From NCBI RefSeq assembly GCF_001761485.1, contig NC_090773.1, positions 372,001 to 436,000 on the forward strand: a stretch of 64,000 bases of DNA, in the 5' to 3' direction. Shown in pieces: positions 44,501 through 55,197 of the stretch (positions are counted from its first letter, which is position 1; each line of letters begins with the position of its first letter). The DNA is from Yarrowia lipolytica (taxonomy: Eukaryota > Ascomycota > Dipodascomycetes > Dipodascales). The translations under genes and the position numbers were made by a program. Under the pieces are notes generated by a model. It was not told where the DNA came from. It made no database searches and saw only the letters and a program-made list of their open reading frames with translations.

Positions 44501-45100
44501 CTCGTCTAGATGCTAAGACTATATCTCTACAGTAGCACACAGGTTTACAATTGTCTAGATGAACCAAGACTCGTCTACAGTGTTGATTATACAGAAAATA
44601 ATGGGGTTTTCTGTCTCATTCGAATAATCTTGAAAAACGAGAAGATTGATGTACTTATTTCCGCATTTGCCTCACTATTTATTGTCAGAATTTGATATCA
44701 TATTGAGAAAGGTATATGAACCATTCTAGGAACTTTTTGTACTACGTCCCCTGGAAAATACTACTTGTAGTTAATTGGAATCAGCAGAGAATTAAGAGTA
44801 AAACATCATCATTTTTACAACCACATGTCTTACAAATATTGTCAATATGATGTGATCATTGACGTCAGAACTGTACCATGCGTCGGTCAGAACGTTTGTA
44901 CTTGACCTGTAGATACATAATTCGAGTCTGCCAAGTCGTCCGGTGAAATCGGCACTCATTGGACTTACAACTATTTGCAGAAGATCTTCATCTGTGAACC
45001 ACAGCTCTGAGTGAAGTACTCCCTTCTACGACGATCATCCTGAGCGACTACTGTACTTGCACTCATACAAGACTTTTGCCATTCATTTTCTATATATAAA
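41510..45100. other. 3.6-kb intergenic region, no gene supported
   Basis: GTACTGTAC/GTACAGTAC words at 44013 and 44366 and CTACTTGTAG words at 43812 and 44761. A 123-codon ATG frame at 43596-43967 overlaps a 103-codon frame on the other strand; neither has coding bias or a recognisable motif. No RNA gene recognised. Confidence 0.5.
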
Positions 45101-46645
45101 TCACTCCAACTGCTTCTTCCGCTCCACAACATAATCCAGACACTGCTTCTTGGTTCCTTCGGGATTAGTAAACTGCCAAACAACAACATCATTCAGTAGC
45201 GTCGCCAGCCATTTACCCGGCTTGGCCTGCAAAGTCGCCATAATCTCCTTGCCATTCACCAAGGGCTTGACACTCCATGAATCGTCCACCTTCTGGTCCA
45301 CAATCGCATCCACCAAAGCCGAGTACCGCTTAAGAGTAGACTCCATATCAGCGCCTGAGACAATGGTTTTTTGGGCGGCAAACAGCACATTGGCAGTCCA
45401 ATGCTCGCCGCATTTACGCACCAGCAGCGCCAGGTCTGCACGAGACGGCTTGTTGCCTCCGTTAACACCCTCCACAGCCTCTTCAATAGCATCCACAGTA
45501 TTGATGGCAGCCGTAATCACATCTCCATCGTGAGTGGACCATTTGATACCTTCTCTGATGATCATAAACAGCGCCAGGCACGGCTTGTTCTTCTCGGTGA
45601 CCGCCGTGATCTTGTCCCAGGGATACAGAGCACACAGTGCCCAGATCATTTTTTTTGTTTCTCCAGAGTATGCCGTCAGCAAGTTGATATGCAAGTTTTC
45701 GCTGCTTCGAATGGCCTCCCACGTGTCTACGGCCCTGGAGAGATGGAAGATGGGCTTGGTGGTGTCCTTGGTGGCGTACTTATCCGGCAGTCCAAAGATT
45801 TCATGTTCCAGACCCAGCTTGGCAATCAGTCTCAGTCCGTACTCAGGACAGGGCCCCGAAAACATTTTGTCGAGCTCGATCCCGACCCGTTCACGTGAAA
45901 TCTTGGTCTCCAGAGCATGCTTGATATCCTCGCCACTGACAATGGCTTCTATGGCTTCAGGAGCCAGCTGGAAGTTGAACCGAGCTGCAAACCGAATCAG
46001 ACGAAGAACTCTGAGAGGATCATCTTTGAAAGTCTGTTTAGGTGCAAGAGGAGTTCGCAGAATTCCTTCCTCCAGGTCAGCCAGGCCTCGCCCAGTCAAA
46101 TCCTCCACTTTTTTCTCCTGCAAGTTGTAGAACAGAGCGTTCAGGGTAGCGTCTCTTCTGTAGGCGTCCTGTTCGGCCGTTCCAAACTGCACTACCGGCA
46201 CCCGGCTCTCGTCGCTATATTCCTCGCTTCGCAGATTCACAAAATCCACATCCAGCCCGAACAGGTTGGTTGTCGCCGTCTCCAGGTGCTTGGACTTGTC
46301 GGGGTTCAGCTTGATGGTATGCTTGGATCGAAGCTCGTCCGGGTACGATCCGGGGTTTGCGGAGATCCAGGCGTGCAATTGGTCGACAAACTCGGCACCC
46401 GTGAGACTGTTGATGGCAATATCAATGTCGTTGCTGTTTTGGCCCAGCAGCTTGTCTCGTACCCAGCCTCCCGTGAACCGCAGAGTTAGAGGGTCGCTAC
46501 CGCCGTTTTTAGCGTCCCAATCGCGGCCAAATTTCACCAGAAGATCCGACAACTGCCGCTCCGTGTCGTTGAGCTGGATCGACGTCATTGTGCGATTGTA
46601 CAAGGTGGATATAGGGCGTCTGAAGAGGTGACGAAATAGTTGCAT
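45101..46645 (-). CDS. CCA1: CCA-adding tRNA nucleotidyltransferase
   Basis: Adds or repairs the 3' CCA end of tRNAs in cytosol, nucleus and mitochondria. The product has 514 residues. Class II nucleotidyltransferase head: LRFTGGWVRDKLLG near 55-68, then the metal-binding NDIDIAI with Asp73 and Asp75. Next come RRDATLNALFYNL, the RVLRLIRFAARFNF motif (amino-acid template region) and SRERVGIELDKM. Two in-frame starts are visible: ATG at 46645, giving MQLFRHLFRRPISTLYNR, a mitochondrial presequence, and ATG at 46588 (Met20), giving the compact cytosolic form. S. cerevisiae CCA1 uses the same device. No intron. Confidence 0.96.
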   Translation of the reverse strand: MQLFRHLFRRPISTLYNRTMTSIQLNDTERQLSDLLVKFGRDWDAKNGGSDPLTLRFTGGWVRDKLLGQNSNDIDIAINSLTGAEFVDQLHAWISANPGSYPDELRSKHTIKLNPDKSKHLETATTNLFGLDVDFVNLRSEEYSDESRVPVVQFGTAEQDAYRRDATLNALFYNLQEKKVEDLTGRGLADLEEGILRTPLAPKQTFKDDPLRVLRLIRFAARFNFQLAPEAIEAIVSGEDIKHALETKISRERVGIELDKMFSGPCPEYGLRLIAKLGLEHEIFGLPDKYATKDTTKPIFHLSRAVDTWEAIRSSENLHINLLTAYSGETKKMIWALCALYPWDKITAVTEKNKPCLALFMIIREGIKWSTHDGDVITAAINTVDAIEEAVEGVNGGNKPSRADLALLVRKCGEHWTANVLFAAQKTIVSGADMESTLKRYSALVDAIVDQKVDDSWSVKPLVNGKEIMATLQAKPGKWLATLLNDVVVWQFTNPEGTKKQCLDYVVERKKQLE

Positions 46646-48591
46646 GGACAGCTTTTTTTGGGAGGCGTGCAGAAATATGGATTAGGGTTTGACTCTAGGA
46701 ATTTAGCTGCTAGCTACTGAGCGGACCACCTGTTAGCTGTTGTTCTAGGGAGTATTGTAGTGCAATACTGTACCTGACTCATTTACATATTGCTAGACGA
46801 CAGTTTTCCTATTTCCCCCGTTTTTTTTCTTTCTCCCCCCTGGTTTTTCCTACTTTTTTTTTTTCCTTTCAGAAACTCCTAAAATTAAGGATTTTTGTAG
46901 ATTGAGTTGGGCCTAGATTTCTTTCCCGGTGCTGGAAGGAATATCCCAACTGAAATACTTACGTCTAGTTCACTACTGTAAGTTAGAATCAGGAGGTTTC
47001 TGTCAAATATTGTTATCATAAAAAAAGTCAAATACTTGGGCGTTATATGGGAGGAAATTGTTGCAGCAAATGCGTTCTGCGTCTGACTTCAATCGAATCG
47101 AATATCTGTTGAAGGTAATACCCAGTGGGGTAATACCTGGCTAATTCCTCACATAATGATGAGAAGTCATCACATAGTGATGAGAGGAACCAGCTTGGTC
47201 GTAGACGAGATGTCCATCCTGTAGATTTATCCACTGATCTAGAATCTCTTTTCTGGTGAATGAGCAAGCACACACCCTTCTGGTGAGTGCTACTATCGGA
47301 ACGTGGTGTCCCTAGAAGTGGGTTGTAAGTTGTTAATTAACTATATCTCATCAATAATACTTATGAATATCTAATGTTAATAACAGCTACTTGTAGAGGT
47401 TTTTCATGTTGGGATTGGCCATCGTAACAAAAAAAAAAAAAAAACCAACAAAGCCCACGACTGATCAAGAGGTTAGTCAGGCACTTGTCTGGGGGTGTTA
47501 AGAATCAATGTTCAAACACATTATTTAGAATAACTTTTAATATCCCTACAAGTAGGACACTTATCACTTCTTCTTTGGACATCTCCAAGAGCTCTTGTGA
47601 AACCACAAGTGTCTCCATATGCTCAGAACCAGGAGGAAATTGTATTTAATGTTGTCATCATCGGAAATAACTGAACCAAACGAATATAATGGTATATATC
47701 TCTATTCTGTTAAATGTCTGTAGTCGTTCCTGTGATCCCCATGGATTTATTGATTGTAGTCAGAAGAGCCCGTTGACTGAAATGAGAGAATACTACAGTA
47801 AAGAGAGTCACAGACGTGTAAAAAAGAAATCTAAGACAAAAATAAAACAAAATTCTTTTCTATTTCGTCCAACTCTTGTATGACATGTGTGATCATGATC
47901 CCGTTTTAGGCAACACTGCAACCCAGAAACAGAAACATTACAAGACTGAATTGAAAGCCTGAATCAACATGAAGAGTTGAATAACCGTTGTTCAAACAGC
48001 TGTTATATCTCCAAAATGAACTTCCCGGGATTCTGGGTCACCTCTTCGGCCCCCCTCGACTTGCCTATTCTGGCTTCTCGACGGTGTGTTGAGGGTGGGT
48101 GGTATAAAGGAGACTCTCAGGGAGTATTATATCTACCGAATTATTTGAAGCAAACATTATTTATGACAATAACACAAACATTAAAAGATTTTGGTGAACT
48201 CCTCACAGTTTCAAACCCCTTCTTCCCTTTTCTATCGGAATAACTAACAACGCAAAAGCTCTTTTATTTTCGTGATATGCTGCATGTGTCAGTTGGTTTC
48301 CAGGAGATTCACAAAAGCAACAATGTGATTAAAATTTAAGCAGATAACATGTCTATGAACTTGTCAGACGATTTTCGCACTTCATTAGAGACAGATATAG
48401 CCATTTCCTGTAATGTGGTGTATATTCCTCTACACACGGGATCACACTTTCTCCAAGAAATACGACTTGATTCATTCTGACACTTTATGTCTCTCTTTCT
48501 CTCTCTCTTCTGTCACTTGGTCTTCTCTTCTGTCATTTGGTCTTTTCTGTTACTTGATCTTCTCTTCTCTCCTTGTCTTCTCCACCCCATC
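46646..48591. other. intergenic, AT-rich, leader of the orphan gene
   Basis: C/T-rich runs at 46800-46870, an A17 run near 47430, and CTACTTGTAG at 47387. The last 110 bp before 48592 are a CT-rich leader (TCTCTTTCTCTC), translated in the same frame without an ATG-based gene feature. No other gene supported. Confidence 0.5.
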
Positions 48592-50733
48592 ATGCCAACA
48601 AACTACGAAGAAAAACTCCTAGAAAAACTGTTTTTGCTCCATTACCTCAACAAAAGAGGAACTGACAACTGGAAATCATCACTCAAAGAAATGCTGCGTT
48701 TCTGTTGCCAGTTGTGGAAATTGCAGACTCCCCGACTCGGAGTCATCCACGATGGAAAAACCGTCGAGTACATTCATAATTTGTACCTTGAAAAAAGGTG
48801 GAAATCCACAAAATTGGATGACGGAACTATAACAAACATCTTCACTTACGATCTGCTCAAAAACATCCTCGAATATGGCTTCAAATCCGGAGCTGTTTAC
48901 AGCCTGGAGTACCCCACAGACCTCAGCGCACTATTGAAACATACTGACTCGGAAAACTGTGGATTTGTTGATGGAGTTGATGTTTGTGCTGTGAAAGAGA
49001 TTGTGAAAAACGTTCCTCAACAATTCCTCGAATTTGCATATGCCCTGGTGCACGAAAGGTATCCTCATCGCAGTGTTACAGAATGGAGAGAGATACATGT
49101 CAACACCAACATTAATGAGTCTAGGTATGCTCTGAAAGACTATAGGGAGTATTTTCGTCATTTTTCTAGCAGATTTCCCCACAAGTACAAAAAAATCGAC
49201 ACCAAAAACACCCAGTTACACGATGAAATCCTGGTCAATTTTTTTTTGACCAATTGTGGTCCCCATGCAGACATACCTGGACTTCTAGCAGCTACATTTC
49301 TGCACAAAAGTGTCGCTCAGTGGAAAAAGCATTGTGAAGCTGCTCTGACTAAAAGATTGAACAGTTTGGCCATCTCATGGTACGACCCAGACACTTGGAA
49401 ACACGTCTACAACTTGTTTCTTCCTCGGTATGAGTTGGTCCAGGCTGGACAAGCAAAGGATAACCCTATTGAACTTGATGATAAGGAGGAAGAAGAGCAA
49501 GTGGAGACCTCTATAGAGACTTATTCAAGTACAAATATCCTTCAAAGTGCTCTTAACATCTTTGAAGGGTTCTTGGACTGTACACATCATCATTCTACTC
49601 CGTCGGAGGTGTTTTTGGCCTGTTTCAACGAAGCTATGAAACAAGAAACAAGTTTTTTCAACCGAGAGAAAGCATATGGAAAGTTGAAAAAGCTCTGTGG
49701 ACAGTTGAATACCGAACAGTCAACTTCAGATATCTCTCCAACCAACCTTGAGCGTTTCGAGTCCCTAGTGTCTCCTCCTTCATCTTCTCAGATGAGTGTT
49801 CCTGAATCCGTACTGGGTGAGTTCAATGGGTCAGGTACTACAAAAAACTCATTAAACACGTCAGAAGAGACCTCCAACACATCTGGACACACTTCCACCT
49901 CTAAATATAATTCTACCGCTGAAGATACTTCTGGTAACTCTTCGGCCTCCTCCAACAGAGTCATTCCAATGGAAGATTCCCCTCCATCAAGCCCTCTCTA
50001 CATCATTCAACCTCAAACAAATCAGACATCAACTCCAGTTGCCCCTGTTCCTACTCAAAAAGACGCTAAAGAGAGAGATAGAAAGATTCGACACGAGCTC
50101 ATCATTTCCAAGAAACAGCGACTCAACGGAGGGAAAGGACTGTTCAAGCAACCCCAAATCCAGTCCAGAACTCCTCAGTCATGTGAAATTCACCCTAGAT
50201 ATCCTCAGTCGCGTGACACCAAAGTTCAATCTGGAGTTCAGTCCACTGCTGCTGAACCAACTCCTACAGTCCTGCGACCTCCTGGAACACAAACAATCCC
50301 ATCTAGAGGTTCAGGAACTCAAGAAAAACGTTTTTATACACAACATGAACATTTTTCTCAACTGTTAGGAACTCCCCAGGGTCAAAAATCTCTTGTTCAG
50401 CCCACTATTGCTGCTCGGGGTCAAAACTCGTTTCAAGGTCTGTCAGAGAAAATTTCCCAGGCTTCAAGAGACTCTGAAGCTCGCAAAACACAAGATGGCA
50501 TTTATAAGAGACCAAAATTCAAAATTCCATCTCATACAGGCCACGTGAAAGCCGCTCGGATCTCGTTGGAGCACCTTACAGCAACAGCTCATTCAGCGGT
50601 TCCTTCTGGGGCTCCTGGCAGACCAGCTCCTGTTAAACAGCAAATAACTAGCGTTGAAACTGTCAAGGAGCTGTTCAGGCAGTTGCAAAATGCAAGAAAC
50701 GGTCCCAGTATTCGAAATTGTAACTACAAGTAG
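48592..50733 (+). CDS. orphan 713-residue protein with a folded N-terminal half and a Ser/Thr/Pro-rich tail
   Basis: I start at the ATG at 48592 (MPTNYEEKLLEKLFLLHYLN). The frame extends 35 codons upstream, but those translate the pyrimidine-rich leader into Leu/Phe/Ser and are unlikely to be protein. Residues 1-300 look folded and helical, rich in aromatic and charged residues (YREYFRHFSSRFPHKYKK and similar). An acidic segment NPIELDDKEEEE near 310-325 fits a SUMO-interaction motif. From about 400 on the chain is low-complexity Ser/Thr/Pro/Gln with basic patches. Codon use is more A/T-rich and less biased than in neighbours, suggesting low expression or a fast-evolving lineage-specific family. 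No domain recognised. The stop codon lies inside a CTACAAGTAG word. Confidence 0.75.
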   Translation: MPTNYEEKLLEKLFLLHYLNKRGTDNWKSSLKEMLRFCCQLWKLQTPRLGVIHDGKTVEYIHNLYLEKRWKSTKLDDGTITNIFTYDLLKNILEYGFKSGAVYSLEYPTDLSALLKHTDSENCGFVDGVDVCAVKEIVKNVPQQFLEFAYALVHERYPHRSVTEWREIHVNTNINESRYALKDYREYFRHFSSRFPHKYKKIDTKNTQLHDEILVNFFLTNCGPHADIPGLLAATFLHKSVAQWKKHCEAALTKRLNSLAISWYDPDTWKHVYNLFLPRYELVQAGQAKDNPIELDDKEEEEQVETSIETYSSTNILQSALNIFEGFLDCTHHHSTPSEVFLACFNEAMKQETSFFNREKAYGKLKKLCGQLNTEQSTSDISPTNLERFESLVSPPSSSQMSVPESVLGEFNGSGTTKNSLNTSEETSNTSGHTSTSKYNSTAEDTSGNSSASSNRVIPMEDSPPSSPLYIIQPQTNQTSTPVAPVPTQKDAKERDRKIRHELIISKKQRLNGGKGLFKQPQIQSRTPQSCEIHPRYPQSRDTKVQSGVQSTAAEPTPTVLRPPGTQTIPSRGSGTQEKRFYTQHEHFSQLLGTPQGQKSLVQPTIAARGQNSFQGLSEKISQASRDSEARKTQDGIYKRPKFKIPSHTGHVKAARISLEHLTATAHSAVPSGAPGRPAPVKQQITSVETVKELFRQLQNARNGPSIRNCNYK

Positions 50734-51615
50734 TAATATATTTAATTTTTGTCAGCCTAGAAGAAGTAACTCGGCCATTGGTTGCGAGAAAGAGACTAAA
50801 TTGGAGACCTATTCAACATGAGAAAGAGAAGATTGACCAATTCTGATACCTGACAGTATTACATGTTCCACCATGTACTTGTATTACTGTACTCTTACTG
50901 GTACAGTAGACTTCTGTGAGATCCAGCTGTCCACAAGTCCTTTTCAGCACACTGGCACATATATATGCTTATTATATATACTATTTATACAGCACTCAAG
51001 TCTTCGAACTGTCCAGCATTTGGTGACAGAAGACGACAGAAGCAGGTGTCAAGTCACTGCCCTACATATAATCCAATGGTGAACTTGAACTGTGTCGAGG
51101 CTATCGAGAAACCGAGTTCAAATACCGAGTCAGACTAAAGCACCTGCGATACAAAACAGTGGAAAGCACAACTAGACACACAAGACATTATTGTACCACA
51201 AGAGATGCTTCTTAATGAACCGCTGGATTCATATTTCCCTGCAGATTCTATTAGTGCAATATTTATTACCCCTTTACATACAGTATTTGTACATAGTGAA
51301 CTTGAGTGTAGTTTTGATGTTACCATCCATAGCTCGACTATCTTTTACTCCACTCTACTCCAGCAACAACTTCAGAATAAGAGAATATATAATATGTACA
51401 GTATATACAGCTATTTACCCTAACCAGGATGGTATACAGCTTGTTGAATGTCACAACAGACGTCATACGCCGGAGTAGTCCATCTGTTTAGCAAGAGACG
51501 TCCACTGATGACGACAGACTCGGAACAACGACAGCCGAACTGCTTTTAGCGCTCGACTGCCCGTCTATCGAGTAAAAACAGCTGAGTTAGCACTCGACTG
51601 CACTCGACTCCTCGC
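50734..51615. other. intergenic between converging genes
   Basis: AT-rich with many TATA-like runs (50955-50995, 51390-51410). GACTC/CGACTGC words recur at 51550-51610. No gene supported. Confidence 0.6.
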
Positions 51616-54165
51616 CTATCCAGAGCACGTCTCACAATCCGCCTCAGGCACCAACGAACATGCTCTCGGAGACTCGTCATAAATTTCATACCGGTCGTCC
51701 TTCTTTGAAGGATACGTGCCCTCCAGATCCTCCGCCCTTCTCTTTGCGGAATGGATGAGCACGTCACGCGACAGAGAACTAGGCGTGGAAGCCCTAGTAG
51801 AGGGTCCTGAGGGGCTTTCCGAGGCCCAGGGCATGGAAGGAGGCTCATACACCACTGGATCCACCTCTCCAACAGGGTCCTGAATGTTCTGAAGTAGCGT
51901 TTTGTCCACAGTAAACTGGATAGCATGAGCAGCAGGCGGAGTTCTCAGATAATACATGCCTGTTTTAAGTCCAGCCTTCCAGCCATGGAAATGCATGGCT
52001 GTGATTTTTCCATGCGTAATCTCAGGCATGAAAATGTTAAGCGACTGGGATTGGTCAATGTAGGGCGCCCGTGCAGCAGCCATATCAATGATATTACGGG
52101 CCTTGATTTCCCACGCAGTTCTGTACACGGCTCGGATGTGTTCGGGTATCTGGGTGATGCTCTGGATCGAGCCGTTGTCGTGAATGATGCGGTTTTTCAT
52201 CTCCTCGGTCCACATGCCCAGTTTGATTAGATCTTTCATCAGCCACTGGTTCACCACGAGAAACTCACCAGCCTGGACCCGACGAAGGTAAATGTTGGAC
52301 GTGTACGGTTCGAAACACTCGTTGTGGCCCAGAATCTGCGATGTGGAAGCTGTAGGCATGGGGGCAACAAGTAGAGAGTTTCGCATACCGTGTTTGGCGA
52401 GCTTGGTCTTGAGGCGAGCCCAATCCCAGAGATCCGACGGTGTCTTGTTCCACAGATCAAACTGCAGCTTTCCCTGACTGGCGGGACTGCCTTCATAGGT
52501 CTCATAGGGTCCCAATTCAGCGGCCAGCTCGATAGATGCCTCACAGGCTGCATGGTAAATGGTTTCAAAGATGAGAACATTCAACTCTGCAGCCTCGGGG
52601 CTGTCGAAGGGCATTCGTAGCTTCATAAACACGTCAGCCAGGCCCTGAACACCCACAGCAATCGGTCTGTGTCGCTTATTGCTCGTTTCTGCCTCCTTAA
52701 CAGGATAACAATTAGCTTCAATGATGCAGTTGAGGTTTCGGGTCATGTGTTTGACAGTCTCATGAAGCTCTCCAAAGTTGTAGGACCCAGAGGAGCCCTT
52801 GAGCTGGACAAACTCAGGAAGGGCGACAGAGGCCAGATTGCAAACAGCAACCTCGTCAGGAGACGAGTACTGGACAATCTCGGTACACAAATTGGACGAT
52901 TTGATTGTGCCGAGGTTCTTCTGGTTGGATTTCGCGTTACAGCTGTCTTTATACAGCATGAAAGGTCCTCCTGTTTCAATTTGGCTCGTCAGAATGGCCT
53001 TGAACAGCTCCTGGGCGTCAATCTGCGAGTTGTAAAGTCCCTTAGACTCGTAATCCTCGTACTTGCGGTCGAATTCCTCTCCCCAAACATCGGCCAGACC
53101 TGGGGCCTTTCTGGGACAGAAAAGAGACCACTTTTCGCCATTCTCGACTTTGCGCATAAACAGGTCAGGCACCCATAAGGCGTAGAAGAGGTCACGGGCT
53201 CGATTTTCCTCGGCACCATGGTTTTTGCGCAGATTCAGGAAATCCAAAATGTCTGCATGCCAGGGCTCCAAATACACTGCAAACGCTCCTGGACGTTTGT
53301 TTCCTCCTTGGTCCACGTACCGAGCAGTGTTGTTGAACACTCTGAGCATAGGAACGATTCCGGAGGATCTTCCTTGAGACCCAGTAATGAGAGCTCCCTT
53401 GGCTCTAATGTTGTGGATATGCAAGCCGATACCTCCGGCGGTTTTGGAGATTTGGGCACACGTTTTGAGCGTGTCGTAGATGCCGTCGATGGAGTCTGCT
53501 GCCATGGCCACCAGGAAACAGGACGAAAGTTGGCCCTGGGGGGTTCCTGCATTGAACAAAGTAGGAGACGCATGTGTGAATTTTCTGAGCGACAGAGCCT
53601 GGTAGGTTTCGCGCACCTTGAAAATATCATCTCCATGGATGCCCAGGGCCACTCGCATCAACATATGTTGAGGTCGCTCCACCACGTTTCCGCCAACTCT
53701 CAATAAGTATGACTTCTCCAGGGTCTTGAATCCAAAGTAGGAGTAAGTCATGTCTCGGTAGTACGAGATTGCCAATTCGAGGGTCTCCCCATGGTTCTGT
53801 GCTCGCTCAAGAAGAGCCAGAGTCACCAACGGCGCATGCTCTCCCGTCTCATCCTTGTTGTCGTACAGTTGTTGCATGACATTGACGAACTTGTCACTGG
53901 TCTGTTTATGTAGATTCGACACCGACAGTCGAGCCGCCAGCACTCCATAGTCTGGATGGCGGGTCATCAATGCCGCTGCCGTCTCCGATGCCAGGTTGTT
54001 GAGTTCCACAGTCGACACTCCATCAAATGCTCCGTCCACCGTCTTTTGGGCGATCTCAGTGGCACTTACGACACTCGATAGATTGAAGCACAATGCCGTC
54101 AGTCGCCGAGTGAACTTGGCCATATCCATGGGCTCCCGCTGTCCTCCTCGCTTGACAACATGCAT
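51616..54165 (-). CDS. RNR1: ribonucleoside-diphosphate reductase large subunit
   Basis: Reduces ribonucleoside diphosphates to deoxyribonucleotides. I start at the ATG at 54165 (MHVVKRGGQREPMDMAKFTR), 849 residues, matching the family start (M-x-V-x-K-R-x-G). The frame is open 41 codons further up without ATG. An ATP-cone (about 1-90) is followed by THASPTLFNAGTPQGQLSSC with the first redox Cys. The catalytic loop SSNLCTEI supplies the radical Cys and Glu. NLNCIIEANCYPVKEAE follows, and the chain ends in CETCSG, the shuttle cysteine pair that re-reduces the active site. The ATP-cone is rather diverged from S. cerevisiae Rnr1, so this could be a second (Rnr3-like) isoform if the genome has two. 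CACGTG sites lie in the upstream region. Confidence 0.95.
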   Translation of the reverse strand: MHVVKRGGQREPMDMAKFTRRLTALCFNLSSVVSATEIAQKTVDGAFDGVSTVELNNLASETAAALMTRHPDYGVLAARLSVSNLHKQTSDKFVNVMQQLYDNKDETGEHAPLVTLALLERAQNHGETLELAISYYRDMTYSYFGFKTLEKSYLLRVGGNVVERPQHMLMRVALGIHGDDIFKVRETYQALSLRKFTHASPTLFNAGTPQGQLSSCFLVAMAADSIDGIYDTLKTCAQISKTAGGIGLHIHNIRAKGALITGSQGRSSGIVPMLRVFNNTARYVDQGGNKRPGAFAVYLEPWHADILDFLNLRKNHGAEENRARDLFYALWVPDLFMRKVENGEKWSLFCPRKAPGLADVWGEEFDRKYEDYESKGLYNSQIDAQELFKAILTSQIETGGPFMLYKDSCNAKSNQKNLGTIKSSNLCTEIVQYSSPDEVAVCNLASVALPEFVQLKGSSGSYNFGELHETVKHMTRNLNCIIEANCYPVKEAETSNKRHRPIAVGVQGLADVFMKLRMPFDSPEAAELNVLIFETIYHAACEASIELAAELGPYETYEGSPASQGKLQFDLWNKTPSDLWDWARLKTKLAKHGMRNSLLVAPMPTASTSQILGHNECFEPYTSNIYLRRVQAGEFLVVNQWLMKDLIKLGMWTEEMKNRIIHDNGSIQSITQIPEHIRAVYRTAWEIKARNIIDMAAARAPYIDQSQSLNIFMPEITHGKITAMHFHGWKAGLKTGMYYLRTPPAAHAIQFTVDKTLLQNIQDPVGEVDPVVYEPPSMPWASESPSGPSTRASTPSSLSRDVLIHSAKRRAEDLEGTYPSKKDDRYEIYDESPRACSLVPEADCETCSG

Positions 54166-55197
54166 TTTTGAACGGATAGATGATTTGTCGGCCAAGAAGG
54201 GTTTCAGATCACTATCTGAAAGCCGTACTCTATTCTTTGCTGAATTTTCTCCGCCTTTAGGTTTCGCGGTACTTGAAAACTGCAACAAGTGGGTCGGATT
54301 AATAATGAGAGAGTGTTGTCGAAGGGGGTCCAGTGAGGTCGAGGAGGCTGGAAATGGGTCACTTGACTTTTAAAAAGCTCGTTTCACCGGATATAAATGC
54401 CTGGGGATCGGGAAAGTATCTGTTAGCCGCTTGCTAGTACCGCGTTTGCCCACCACCTCTTCATTTCGGTGGCAAATCTGTCATGCAGTCACGTGCAGCA
54501 AAAGATGCATGACAATAAACGAAAATGGGAGCTGATAGACCAATTTGGGAAGTGTGATTAGGTTCGTGATCCGAGTGAAATATAGGCCCAACTGCGGGGT
54601 GGGAGGGTTGACGGTCACGTGATGGACGCGATCACGTGAGAAAACGGTGTTAAATGCACGAAAACGGTGTTAAATGCACGTGACTTCAGATTTGGTGGGG
54701 TGATTCCTTGATTGATGTTGGTTTATTAGTGTCCAGGTAACTACGAATAGCTACAATATTGAGGTGATTTACATATACTGTCTAAGTAGAGTGTTGGAGA
54801 GATAATAACAGACTGATTAAAAGTGTATTGATGATGTTGGTTGTGGAACGACGCGCACGACCGCTTGATTGAGCACATGCTTCTCTATCACAGTATGTTG
54901 ATGCACTCTTGTCATGCCACTTGATTAATTGGCATTCAAGTTGATTCCATTGTGCCAAAGATCTCTCGCTTCTGTCGATGTATTCCGATAGGTTTCGTGC
55001 ATGGCACTTTAGGTTGTTCCTTGGTAACTACAGTACATACTGTACCATACTGTAGTTGGCATGTTCTGGACTGTACTTTTCTTATAGTAATGTCAGTCTT
55101 CAACAACACGTTCGGCTAATCAAATCAAGTTCGGATTCCTTCCAAACCCTACTTTGACATTACTGGGACTGTGCCTTTGGTGTATGGTGTTTCATCG
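54166..55197. promoter_or_regulatory. RNR promoter and intergenic region with CACGTG sites
   Basis: Four CACGTG hexamers, near 54490, 54616, 54633 and 54678. A 20-bp unit AAAACGGTGTTAAATGCACG occurs twice in exact tandem (54641-54660 and 54661-54680), flanked by CACGTGA on both sides. The rest (54720-55190) shows no gene. Confidence 0.6.

Noticed and set aside
54166-54288. 41-codon N-terminal extension of ribonucleotide reductase
   Set aside because: It begins at a TTG, has no family similarity and unbiased codons; the ATG at 54165 gives the family N-terminus.
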